Shown here piece by piece: positions 47,843-59,800 of a stretch of 64,000 nt of DNA. The stretch is from Progne subis subis (lineage: Eukaryota; Chordata; Aves; Passeriformes; Hirundinidae), in the NCBI GenBank assembly GCA_022316685.1, contig JAKJHU010000014.1, positions 7,036,001 through 7,100,000 on the forward strand, given 5' to 3'. A program made the position numbers and the translations under genes. A model generated the notes under the pieces. The model made no database searches, was not told the DNA's origin, and saw only the letters and a list, made by a program, of their open reading frames with translations. Every line of letters begins with the position of its first letter. The first letter of the stretch is position 1.

Positions 47843-48510
47843 GAGATGTGCTCCAAGAATGGACACAGGGGTGTGCCCCATGGCCTGGGGACAGGGCTGG
47901 ACACAGGGATGTGCTCCAAGAATGGACACAGGGATGTGCCCCATGGCCTGGGGACAGGGCTGGACACAGGGATGTGCTCCAAGAATGGACACAGGGATGT
48001 GCTCCAAGAATGGACACAGGGATGTGCTCCAAGAATGGACACAGGGGTGTGCCCCATGGCCTGGGGACAGGGCTGGACACAGGGATGTGCTCCAAGAATG
48101 GACACAGGGATGTGCCCCATGGCCTGGGGACAGGGCTGGACACGGGGATGTGCCCCAAGAATGGACACAGGGATGTGCCCCATGGCCTGGGGACAGGGCT
48201 GGACACAGGGGTGTGCTCCAAGAATGGACACAGGGATGTGCCCCATGGCCTGGGGACAGGGCTGGACACAGGGGTGTGCTCCAAGAATGGACACAGGGAT
48301 GTGCCCCAAGGCCTGGGGACAGGGCTGGACACAGGGGTGTGCTCCAAGAATGGACACAGGGATGTGCCCCATGGCCTGGGGACAGGGCTGGACACAGGGG
48401 ATGTGCTCCAAGAATGGACACAGGGATGTGCCCCATGGCCTGGGGACAGGGCTGGACACAGGGATGTGCTCCAAGAATGGACACAGGGATGTGCCCCATG
48501 GCCTGGGGGT
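47843..48510. repeat. 63-bp composite minisatellite (25-bp plus 38-bp subunits)
   Basis: About ten copies of a 63-bp unit. Each unit joins a 25-bp part (GATGTGCTCCAAGAATGGAC plus ACAGG) and a 38-bp part (GATGTGCCCCATGGCCTGGG, then GACAGGGCTGGACACAGG). Around 47,972-48,045 the 25-bp part is repeated three times in a row without the 38-bp part. Copies differ by a few substitutions (GATGTG/GGTGTG, CTCC/CCCC). One copy near 48,400 carries one extra G. Because 63 is divisible by three and no frame has a stop, all six frames are open across about 47,834-48,518. The resulting 250-300-residue frames are not evidence of a gene. Confidence 0.95.
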
Positions 48511-49539
48511 GCTGCCACGGAGGATCTGCTTTGCTCCAGCGTGGTGGAAGCTGCTGCTCATCTGGGAGCAAGCGGATTCCATCCCTGTGAGTCAGGGCAG
48601 ATCCGTGTCTGCAGGGAGCAGGGCTCTGGCTGAGTGCAACACGCATGTTTGGAGGCTAAACTTAGTCCTCAGTTACTGGCAGTGTCAGCTTGCATCATCA
48701 GTGAACTCGGAATGGAATTAGGCCAGAAGGGATTAGGGATAATGTGTTTTATTTTGAATATTTTACCCAGGCAAATGTGAACTGAAAAATCACAAGATAG
48801 CCTTTAACAGGAGGAACAAAACCATAATGCATCTGCCTGTTTTTGTGTTCATTTGGGAAAAAATAACCACCTAAGGTTGGGAAAGAATTCTTCTGATTGC
48901 TTTTCCAGGGGCCTGGTTCCTTCCATGACTTTGTGTGGGCACATCCCTGTGGACACACAGAGCCCAGCAAAGAGAGCTGGCTGCTGCAGAGAAATTCATG
49001 GAAACAGAAAGAGCCTTTCAATGAAAGAAGTTTCTTTCCAGCCACTAAAGCATTTGCAACACTCAGAAAAAAGCACTGAAATGATTTCCTGGTGGACTCC
49101 CTCACCATTTTATCATGTTGTGTCAGATTGTGCATGTTGCTGATGAAAAGCAAAAAAAAAAGCTCCCGAAAGTTATGTGGGGAAAAAATTCCTCCGAATT
49201 CCTCTCTGTCTTTTAAAGGCTAAAAGTCCAAAAAGTCAGGTTTCAGTTGGGTTTGTCTCTTTTGTAAGAGTATTTAGTATTGTTCAATAGACTTTCCCAT
49301 CTGCTGGGCTGGAAAATCTCAGTAGAGGAGGTGGATTTGGGTGGGATCAGAAATTCCAATGAGGGTAACTACAGTCAGAGGAAGGGCTGATGCTGCATCC
49401 ATCATGAAGGTTTTGTTTCAGCAGCTAGAATAGAAAATATGCTGTGATTCAAGGCACGTATTCAACAGAAGAAATGCATAAACATATACAAAATAAGGAA
49501 GAAAAATAAAATATTGGTTCATGGAAAATCCCCATATTT

Positions 49540-49880
49540 CTTAATATTTTTATCCGAGTTTAAACAATAAATTGAGACAACTTGATTGACCTAACCTTGA
49601 CTTGAAAATCCAGCATATTAAAGCTTCCAAGAAAACAATATCAAATGTAAAATCTATGGAGTCCTTTGGAGCATTTGGATGCTCTAACTGTGTACGAGTT
49701 GTTGGACGTCACGAGTTTGTGCATTATTAATAAAAGTCGGAGCTTTGCATCTTCCCAGTTATAATTACTTCTCTAAATATCTCCGGGAAACAGAAGCATA
49801 AACCAGCGAGCATTTAAAAACCCTGGGTAAGCATCTTTTGGAGAAAGTGCCTATAAAATGACTCATGCTTCTGTTTACGG
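49540..49880. promoter_or_regulatory. Candidate conserved non-coding element
   Basis: Repeat-free sequence with a CRE-like GGACGTCACG (about 49,706) and TAAT cores (GCATTATTAATAAAAG, TTATAATTAC). Inference from composition only. Confidence 0.25.
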
Positions 49881-51639
49881 ATTGAAATTGGTTTTCAAAT
49901 CGTAAAATAAGTGCAAGGTTCCAGAAATGGCCAAATCAAGGCTGTGACTGGGCGGTCACAAGTCCGAGTTGAGGGGATCTTGTTGACCTCAGGATGAGAA
50001 TCTCCACCAGGATTGATGGATAACTCTTGGTTATTGATGAAACTCAACCAAAAAAAAAAAAATATGTAAGGATCACCTGGTTCAGGAAAAGAAACCACAT
50101 AATCTCCAGACCATGTCAGCAGCAGTTTTTTAAACAAATTAAAAGTCACCTCTTCAAAATTACTCATTTTTACACGTGAACCATGTATAAAAACCCCAGT
50201 AATTCCATGTATGTACACGTGACTATTATTAGATGTAAAACACATACATTGCAATCATTTGTGAGATGTCCTTGAGACTTCCAGAGATCTGTGAGTCTTG
50301 AACTCTTCTCCAGAATGATCAAAATCTGTTAAAAATATTGTGTGGCTCATTGCAACCACAGAGACACAAATTCTGCTCATTTGGTCTGTGATGAGATTTG
50401 TCATTGTTTCATGAACTCCCTGACTGGGGATTTTGTCTCTAAATAAAATCCTGTCTAGGGCTGATCATGTCCTGGTTTATTGCCTTCAGAACCACACTGT
50501 GCACTCTGTGTTTTCTTTAAAGGAAAATACTTACGGTGGTTTTAATCTTAAATATCACAATAAGAAAGTCAAACCAACTAAATTTCTTTTTAAAATAGAT
50601 TTATTTTTAGTTCTTTCGACACTTCTCTCTACTGGGTTGCATCCTATATTGGAATGGTGATACAGTCAACTATAAAGTTTATAAGAATAATTCCATTTTA
50701 ATTTATAGAGATGTTGCAGGCTTTGCTGAAGCACCACCCTAACGAGCTGAGTTACTTTGATGTTCATTTCCAGGAGATGTGACTTTGATGCAGAGCTCTG
50801 AACTGTCAGGAGAAAATTCCCAATGTACAGGTCTGGGTTATAAACCAGAGTTTGTTCCATCAGATGTTCACTCCATTTACAACCTTGTGGTGTTGTTTAA
50901 CATTTTTCCTGGGAAATAAACAGATGTTCAGCTGTGGTTAGCCAGAAATAGAAAGGAGCAAATCTGATCCCCCCTCTTGAAAATTACCCTGAGGAAAACC
51001 CTCAAAAGCTCCACTTTTTGTGCAAGATAAGCATGCCTAGAATATACCAGAAAAAAAAATAGATTTTTAATTAAAAATTTGTTTTAACACAGACTCTAAA
51101 CGTGGCAGGGATTTAGCCTTGAATTTGGGCACATGGATTTCGGCGCACTTGGTGGAGATATCTTGGGTTTAATTATATGTTTAAAAAGCATATTCTGCAT
51201 TTAAGTACCAACAGTCATTTGCTTGAGAACTCTCTGAATTTTGTGTAAGTGCCACACAAGCACAAAAGTGAATGTAAATGAGGTTCTGAAGCACAAGGAT
51301 CAGATATTCCATTCCATAAAACACTCCAGGGTTGCAGGATTGGTGCAAGGGCGGATGGATTGGGACAGGGCTCTGTGTGGGGCTTTTCCAGCTGCAGTGA
51401 TGGCTTTTGGGGGACCCCAAAAACACACAAAAGCTGTGCCTAAAAGATTTCTACAGTTTCCAGTTTCAAACTGAAGATGTGGATCTGGACAGGGAACTGT
51501 CAAATGTCAGGGCAGACAGTGGAACTCTCCCAAAGTTAAACAAAGCATCCATGGCCACACAGTCCTCGTTAAGTGTGAATAAAAGTCAAAAGCCCACCAA
51601 GAGATTACCCTTGCACAAACTGAAAATATCAGAGAGTCC

Positions 51640-51850
51640 CAGGGTGGTTTGGAGTTGGAGGGACCTTAAAGCTCATCCAGTGCCACCCCTGCCGTGGCGA
51701 CACCTTCCATTGTCCCAGGTGCTCCAAGCCCCAGTGTCCTTGGGCACTGCCAGGGATCCAGGGGCAGCCACAGCTGCTCTGGGAATCCCAGACCAGCTCC
51801 TCCCACCCTCACAGGGAACAGTTTCTCCCCAAAACTACGAGTTGGCCCAA
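51640..51850 (-). mobile_element. CR1 LINE 3' end, reverse orientation
   Basis: GGTGGTTTGGAGTTGGAGGG, ACCTTAAAGCTCATCCAGTG, CCACCCCTGCCGTGGCGACA, GGGCACTGCCAGGGATCCAG and CACAGCTGCTCTGGGAATCC follow the reversed CR1 3' consensus. It is about 200 bp and 5'-truncated. Confidence 0.85.
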
Positions 51851-53444
51851 GGGAAACATCAATCAAAGAAAAGCAGCTAAGATGGGTGCTGCTGAGGAAA
51901 AGTTTTATTGCCACATCTTGGATGTCACACGAGAAAATTGGGAGGGTTTTTTTTCCATCTTCCCAATGATTCTTCACCTCAGCTCTTGGCACATGGAGGG
52001 TAAATGAAATTAATTTAAATGAATCAGGCATGCTCCCCCTCCTCTCTGGCAGTGCATCTAACCAGCTTTGACTTTCACTCTCGGGGTAGGATTTATTTTA
52101 GAAAACAAGAAAAAAAGATGTCAGTGTTATTCTTCAGACAGGAAAAAATATATGTTGAGAACCAACATTGTCTAAAAATAATTTACAAATAGTTTGCTCT
52201 TTCAGAGCAAATTCACCTTAATTAGGCTTGCTAGCAGGCTTTTAGTTTTAGTTTAAATTTAGTTTGGGATCGGTCAAAATTTGTTCTGGTTCTTTGTCTG
52301 ATTTGAAGAGGAGGCCTGGATCAAATTCCTTGTATCCCAGTACCTGGAATGTTATCGTCACTTGGAGGTAACTGATGTCTTTGGGGAGGGATTGCCCAGG
52401 CTGGAGGTGGAAACAACTCCTGAACTTTCCCTACATTCCCAAACCATCCTTCCCAAGGCAGGGGCTGGGGACGTGGTCCTCCTTCTGTGCTTTCTGTCAA
52501 GCAGAGATTCATTTGTTTCATTAAATTAATTCTGGGACAAATTACTGAATGTTGTTAAGATGTTTGTAATTCCCCTTGGAGCTGATGAGGCTGTGCAGTT
52601 CTCCCAGCAGCCAGAGTGCTCAGGGAGGATGTCAGGAAAGGCTACAAGTCCTCTCAGTCCCAGGGCTACACACGGTGTGGGGTTTGAGCTGAGCAAACCG
52701 CCAGGAAATTCCGTGTGCTGATTTCCCTTCGCCCCAAGGAAGCCGATTTTTCACTTGTTCCCTTCGCAGTGGAAGGGAGGGAGGGAAGAGAAAGCAACAA
52801 CTGCAGCGAAAGAAGAGATCCATCAATGTCACCCTGGCAGGGCCAGGTCCCTGCACTCCAGAGTGTGACACTACAAACTGGGGCTGCTCCCTGTGGAGTG
52901 AAATCAGCTCTGTCAGACAGCTGGGAGCTCCTGCACCCGGAGATGAGACAGGGAGAAATATCGGAATGCTTACCTGGAGCAAATTGGAAATGCGAGGACA
53001 AGGCTCAGCCCCGTGTGAGAGGCAGGGACAGGGACAGGCAGGAGGTCAGTGACATCTCCCATTCAGCCTGGGGCACAGCAGCAGGTTTCTGATGCTGGGT
53101 TGTGTCTGCAGAGACTCAGCAGCAGCTGAAAGGCCACGGAAAGATGTGGCAGCAGCCCTGGAAATCCAGAAATGAAGAATCCAGGGAGCAGTGGCAGCAC
53201 AGGTGACAGAAAGCGCTTAGCTTCTCATCTTCCCAGGAGCAGGGGAGCTACAAGCACAGGAGCCCAAGAAATAATTTCATTTGTGATGAGATTTCCCGCC
53301 CAGGGGGCTGCAGCTCCTGCTTGCTGCCTTGGATGGAGTGTTTTAAACTCCCAATTGTTTAGTTCCAACAACAACTCAGTAAGCAGCCAAACCAAATAAT
53401 AAATATTCCCTTCTCCTTTCTCCTGTTTCTTGTTCAAGAGGATC

Positions 53445-53600
53445 TTGGAACAGTTTGGGTTGGAAAGGACCTTAAAACTCATCTTTTTCTGCCCCCAACA
53501 CTGTTCCAGGTGGCTCCAAACCCCTTCCACCCTGGCCTTTTTCCAGGGATGCAGGGGCAGCCACAGCTTCTCTGGGCACAGATACTCCCACACTTCCTTA
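53445..53600 (-). mobile_element. CR1 LINE 3' end, reverse orientation
   Basis: ACAGTTTGGGTTGGAAAGGA, CCTTAAAACTCATCTTTTTC, GGCTCCAAACCCCTTCCACC and CAGCCACAGCTTCTCTGGGC match a reversed CR1 3' end. Short, 5'-truncated copy of the same broad type as the 51.6-kb copy. Confidence 0.8.
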
Positions 53601-56600
53601 ACTAAAAACAACCAATTTCTCCGTATTTGATTCTGTTTTATGAGGTTAAATGCCCTTAACCAAAAGCTAAATGCAGTGGTCGCTGCCAGTGTGTATTGAT
53701 CTGGCTGCTGAGGTTCCTTTTAATTAGTTTTAATTAGTTTTAATCAGTCTGAATGCTGGTGCACAGTTCAGTGTTGATGGGTCTGGGTTGTTCTCTGAGC
53801 CAGCACAGCCCCCTTGGCTCAGCTCTCCTTGCTCCTCTCTGCCTCACTAAAAAAAAAAGGAATTTGGGAAAGCCATGAGGTTTTACAGCTTTTTAAGGCT
53901 GGAATCCATCTAATATGCTCCCATATTTCACTTGGGATTTCAGCAGCCACCGGTGGAGCTCTTGTGGCAGTTCCTGCTGCTCTCACTGAGCAGTGAGCTC
54001 TGGTGACAGCTCAGGGCTCGTGCACAGGATCTGTTCTGCCACTGGACAAATAAGAAATTCACCCTGTTACCTCTGTCTTGCCTTGTCACATGTCCTGAGC
54101 GCCTTAGAGAGCTCCTTAGGGCTTGTGGTAAATGCATTTTTAACAAATCAACAACCTCAGCTGGACATTACCCCTAAAAGAGGAAAAAAACCTGAGGAAA
54201 AGAAAAACCCACAACATTGTGTTATTTCTTTTCTTTTTCAGGAATTTTAGTAGCCTGTAAGAAACACAGTAGTTCATCCCAGGAGAAAATTGTTCTCTGT
54301 GTGTAAAGTGGTTTGCAAGGAATAAAACACATTTCTCAGTGCTTGCTCACCAGTGTAATGATGCTGTAATCTGTGCTGGGTGAATTGTCCTGAACTGGAG
54401 ATTTGTCGCACAAGAGTCCTTAAAGAGTGTTTGATTTAAACCCTGCGATCAGGGGGCACGATTTGAAACCTGCATTATTTATAAGTGTTGATAATTTAAT
54501 AAATTAGTGATGTCATTTAAAGAGCTTTCGAAGCTGTCACCTGTGTTTTCCTTTTGCCAGTGGGTTTTTTTGGGTCTGGATGTGGGTCAGAGGGATTTAG
54601 AGCTGGAATTCACCCTGATCCTCCTCTTCTGCCTGGTGACAGTCACAGGAGGTGTCCTCATTGGATTTTGGCATTGGGACACTCCTGATCAAGGATCAGG
54701 AGACTTTGGGAGCAGGAAAGCTGTGTGGAAAAAGCTCTATAGCCATAAAATCCCGTGTTGGTTCCTCAGAAACCACGGCCTTCCAGAGATGTGATGCAGA
54801 GCACCTGCTTTCCTTCCAGTCCCATTTTCTGTAATTCCATTCACACGCAGCGACTGAAGCAAAAAGCTCGGAGGTGAAAATGGCAGAAAAAATAAAAATT
54901 GTTGCTTATACAAGGCAAACACCTCACTGTTTCAGTAAAACTGCCCATCCAGGCTAATATCTGCATGTTTTCTCCCTGTTTCTGTCATGAGGAGAAGTTT
55001 CCCTGAGCAAAAAGCACGAGTGCAGATGATGCAAAGAGGCAAATCTGAGGGTGTGCGTCCATCTCAGCACAGGGCTCATCCCAGACAAAAGCCATTCCCA
55101 AATGCATAAAGTATCTTCCACTGTGTGTAAAATGTATGTAAAATATTAAATGGACTTATCCATCCAATTCTTTCACCACGGTTAGGGTCTAAAAAAAAGA
55201 AACAAATAAACCCAAACCCACCAACCCACAGGTATCCAAGAGAGGGGAAGGGCCAGGATGAAGTTGCTCATTAAATCAGCCAGGAATGATTACCTGTCAC
55301 AGGGCTGGGCCACTTGGATTAACAAAACTTCGAGTTTAATTAATCGAGGGTTGCTGTTTTGCTCTTATTAGTATTGTTTTCTTGCTTGGAATGCTGTGTA
55401 ATGATTGATTTGCAATTATGGAGGGCACAGAGGATGGACTTGGCAGTCAGCAGAGCCTGACTGATTAAACAGGTCCAGGGAGGGGATGAGACACCTGTGG
55501 GGCTGCACTGGAACAATTCTCTGGAATATCATCTCTGGAAAATTTTCCTTAGGCCTTTGTTTAATTTCATAAATGTACATTTTGGTCTCTAGAGAAAAAA
55601 AATTACAATGGTGCACCAAACCTCTTAATTATCCAGGTAATTAGAAAACCTTCCATAATTATTTCTCACACTTGAGCCCCCAAAAGAGAGTCAGCGTAAT
55701 TCTCTCTGTGTTTATTTGTTTAAGGAGCTCTTTAGGCATAAAAATTTCGGTGGTGATGAGATGATGCGGTGATTAATGTTTCTATAATGAACAAATGATC
55801 ATATATTATATAATTATATATTAATAACTATCTGCAGTTATAGCACCTGAAGTGATCAAGATCCTGAAAATTAATGTCTGTTTGTGTAAAGCGGAGAAAA
55901 AATTGTGCCACTCTCCCTATGTGAGAATCATGTCTGTGAAATGTCACAAATAGCACACAAAAATATGGGGGGAAAAAAAAGAGTTTCTACTTAAAACTCC
56001 ATGCAGTGAGTGGATAAAATGATATTCCTCTGGAACTCTGTGTGATGCTTATCAGCACCGAGGTATTTTGGCATCACCAAGTTAGCAATTTTCTCTGCTT
56101 TCGGGGCAAGGCTTCGTTCCTGCAGATCCCTGTAAGCTCTGGGTTTAATGAAGCTGAAAATAACCTTCAAATCTGAGTATCAGCCTCATTGTAGTTGCTC
56201 CCTGCTTTAAATCTGCTTTAACTCACGATTGTATCCTATTTAGGATTGTTTCATGTCAAAAGTGATGGCTGATGGAAACTCAGGCCACTTCCGAGGCTGA
56301 TGCATTTGCCAAGTAGGAATGCTCAAAATCTAAGAGGAAAATGAACGTTTTTAACCACAAAAGGAAGGAAATGTAACATTTTGATGTGTCCCATGAGCTG
56401 AGGCAGGCCCTTTCCCAGGATGTTTGATGTTGTTTAGGAAATACAAAATGGTTCAGCCATTCTGGTGCAGTTGGTCTCCTTGAGGAGTTATTTATCTTTA
56501 CTGCTGAACAGAAGGTGAAAATCCCATTATTTTGGACACATGAGAGAAAATCCCACATTTTGGTGGTGGTGTGAGCACTCACCCGGCTGTGGAAAAGATC

Positions 56601-56747
56601 CCTGTGGGTGTTTCCCACCATCCATCACAAGGAGATGCCCAGTGAATCTTTTTGGGACCACAGCAGGAGTCACACCTCAAACCTTGCTGGCCAAGCCAGT
56701 CCAGAGCCTGCTTCTCTGTCACAGCTTTCCCCAGTCATTCCCACAGG

Positions 56748-56816
56748 AAAAAAAAAAAAAAAAAAAAGGAGTGAAATTAAGCTTGGCTTAAATATTTAAA
56801 ATCTTTATTTGGATGC

Positions 56817-56860
<44 letters not shown>
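56748..56860. repeat. Poly-A (20) and poly-T (41) pair flanking a short palindrome
   Basis: A20 at 56748-56767 and T41 at 56820-56860 are separated by 52 bases that contain TTAAGCTTGGCTTAA (56777-56791). Together they form an inverted repeat that could extrude as a hairpin. Confidence 0.85.
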
Positions 56861-56861
<1 letters not shown>

Positions 56862-59800
56862 TCTCTAGTGAACAGGAGAGGTAAAAGGTGCAAAATTAAA
56901 TTAACAGAAGGAATGTTATGAATGGAACTGGCTTTTGCTAACAACTGGAAAGAGGAATGTTGATCTGTTCTGCTTGTACAGATAATTCACTCATCTCTAA
57001 ATCTATTTTCAACTTCCCATTCCTTAAAGCTGTAGCTGTTGCTTTATGCAGGATTTGCCCCTGGCGGTGTGGCAGCCTTCAAATGGAATCTGCACCTTGC
57101 TGAGGATCACATCATTGCTTAAATCTGAGCTCCCCTAAGCTTGGTTTACTCCAGAGCTGGCACTCAGCCACAGTTTCACTCCTCCTGAGGTGATGCCAGC
57201 AAAGGGCTCAAATCAGGTCTTGCTCTTTTTCCCCAGCAGGCAAAAGCTGCCCCTGATTTGCAAAATCTGATGGGACAGATCCTTTCTGGATTGTCTCAGC
57301 CTGCTCAGAGCCCTGGGTGCAATCAGTAATTTGGAATTTGTTTCTCTTAGCCCAGACACATTTTCCGGGATGGTTTTTTTTCTTCTGAGGTTTTACCATA
57401 GGGTTGATGTGGGGTGAGATGTCTGTCTGATAGAGAACTGTGGTTATATATGGAGTGAGCATCATTAGGAGCTAAATTGTTAATTAATTAAGCATAAAAC
57501 CTGTGGGTAGACACTTCTGCTGCTGAGCCATGGGGATTTATGGCTCTTTGAGGTGTCCCTCCTGTGTTTTGTTACCTCTTTGTCCCCACAGAGCGGGAAA
57601 GGAGGGCTCACAGAGGAAGGCTGGTGCTGGAAGAGCAGGAATAGGATAAAAATTGCTGTGCTCAGCCTCCTCCTCTGGAAAATGGATATTCCTGGCTTGG
57701 CTGGTGGACCCTCCACAGGGTCTGAGCCTCCTGGTTCTTGTCTAGATCCAGCTGGAGTCAGGAAAATTGTGGTTCTAAATCAGCCCCGTGTGTGACTGCA
57801 CTGAACACACACATCCCACACACCCCATTCCTGCTCCTTGTGTCTCCTTCTACCTGCTCCTTGTTTTATTTTTTATTTTCTTTGCAAATCTGATGGCTGT
57901 GGGGGAATTTGACTCGAGACACTAATTATGCACTGTCAGGATATAATTACTAAAGAAGGCAATGCAGAGCATGATTTGGCCCAGTGAAACATCGTGAAGT
58001 TAATTTGGTTTTCAGGACTAAAATCTGAATTAGCTCACATTTTTTCTCAAGATAAACAAGGCCTGCTGTAGAAATAATCACATTTATATCCTGGCTTTAC
58101 TAATTATTCCTCCTATAAACTGCCTCATCTTAACAATTATTATGCTGTGGTTTGAAGACTTTTAAAATGCAAAGTGTGTGCCCAAAGCTTTACTTTGAAG
58201 CATTTCTTTTCCCGGTTCCAAGGCCAGCATCATCACCTGCTACAGACAGGTAGAGATATTAGAAAATAAAGGCCTTCCACAATATGGTTCAAGCCCTGCT
58301 GCTCTACCTAAGCCAGAAGTAGCTTGTAAGTCTCCATAAATAAAAACTGTAAGAATAAACACAACAACCTACTTTTTGTAGGTTTGCAGAGAGAAAAATA
58401 ACTTTGCACCTGCATAAACAATGAATCTGTCCCACGAGAATCAGTGAAGAAAATATGTGAACATATTTAGAGAGAGAAAATTTGATAGACATATACAATA
58501 GCCCTTACCAATGAAATGAGTTTCACTGTATTGCTGACCAATTACACAGTGCCTTTGATATTTCCTATAAATATGAGCTTTGTGAATAAAGAATTGGCTC
58601 TTCTGCATGAGAAAACTGAGTCCCCTCTGCTTATTTATTACAACAATTATTTGTCCCTCTGAATTGTCCCCAGGCTGCTTTAGATAACGCCTGATCTGAT
58701 GATAACAGAGCTGGGCTCTTTCATTTACGATTCAGCCGGTGAGCGAGGCACGGATTTTCTGTACACATCTTAACCTTAAAGCCCTCAGTAACTTTGATAT
58801 TACCATAAAGGGAGAAAATATCAGGGCAGTTTGGATTTGGGAGAGGATGCTCTGTTGGCAGCGTGCTGGTGCAGTCAAGGCAGGGTGGAATTGCTGACAG
58901 GACAGGAGGGAATGTCTGATCCCTGTGCTGTCAGCTCCGTCTGATGGGATTTGGGCATTTCAAATGGGGAATAATGTAACACTAAGAGCAATGTTACCAT
59001 CTTTGCTGTGTGGTACGTGTGAAGGGAAATGCAGTGAAAAACCTCGTCCTGTTTGCAGAGCTACCCTAGCAGAAATCGCTGTGATAAACTGCACAGCTTG
59101 TACAGATATCCTCGCACTTAAATTTTATAGAAATATGTGAGTTTTAAAAAAATATCTGTTCATCAGCTCCCAAGTTATTCTTTGCTGCCAGCTGAAGAAG
59201 CACTTGTGCAAACGAAGACACACCGTAATAATAATTTATTCTGGTACTAAAGCTTCCAAGAAGGAAGACCTTTTGCATGCAAAACACATAAAACCCTGGA
59301 AAGTGAGCATCAATATTTTATGTAACCTGGTGCCACTTCACTCCTCCATCCATTAGCCACAGAAACTTTGGGATGTTGCCTTGATGCTGTTCTTTTGTAA
59401 TGAGCGTTTTCCGTAGCCAGAACTCTGAATTACAGGAACCATTTGGAGGTAAATTCAAGCTTTTTCAACATGAATAATCGCTTTCCATGGATATTTGGGT
59501 TCAGTCCTAGCTGAACCACCTCAACAGGAAAACACTTGAGCTGTGCTCATCCCTGAGCAGTTTTCAGTTTTGAAATTTTAGCTGCCACTTCCAAAGCATG
59601 ACTGACACAGGGAAAGCAAAGAGAGGCTGGAAACGTTGGATGGAATCTTACAAATGAATAAAGGATGCTAGAAAATTTACGGTTTGTCTTGGAGGAAATA
59701 ATTGTGGCACATTAGCCTGGTTTAATTGCAGTGGTAATTTAAGTGACTTGTGTGTCTTTGCTGTAATTATGGTGTCACTAAAGCTGCAGATCCTATAGAA

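Noticed and set aside
47732..48646. Repeat proteins of about 250-305 residues in six frames
   Set aside because: All are readings of one 63-bp minisatellite. No start context, signal or flanking coding sequence singles out a frame.
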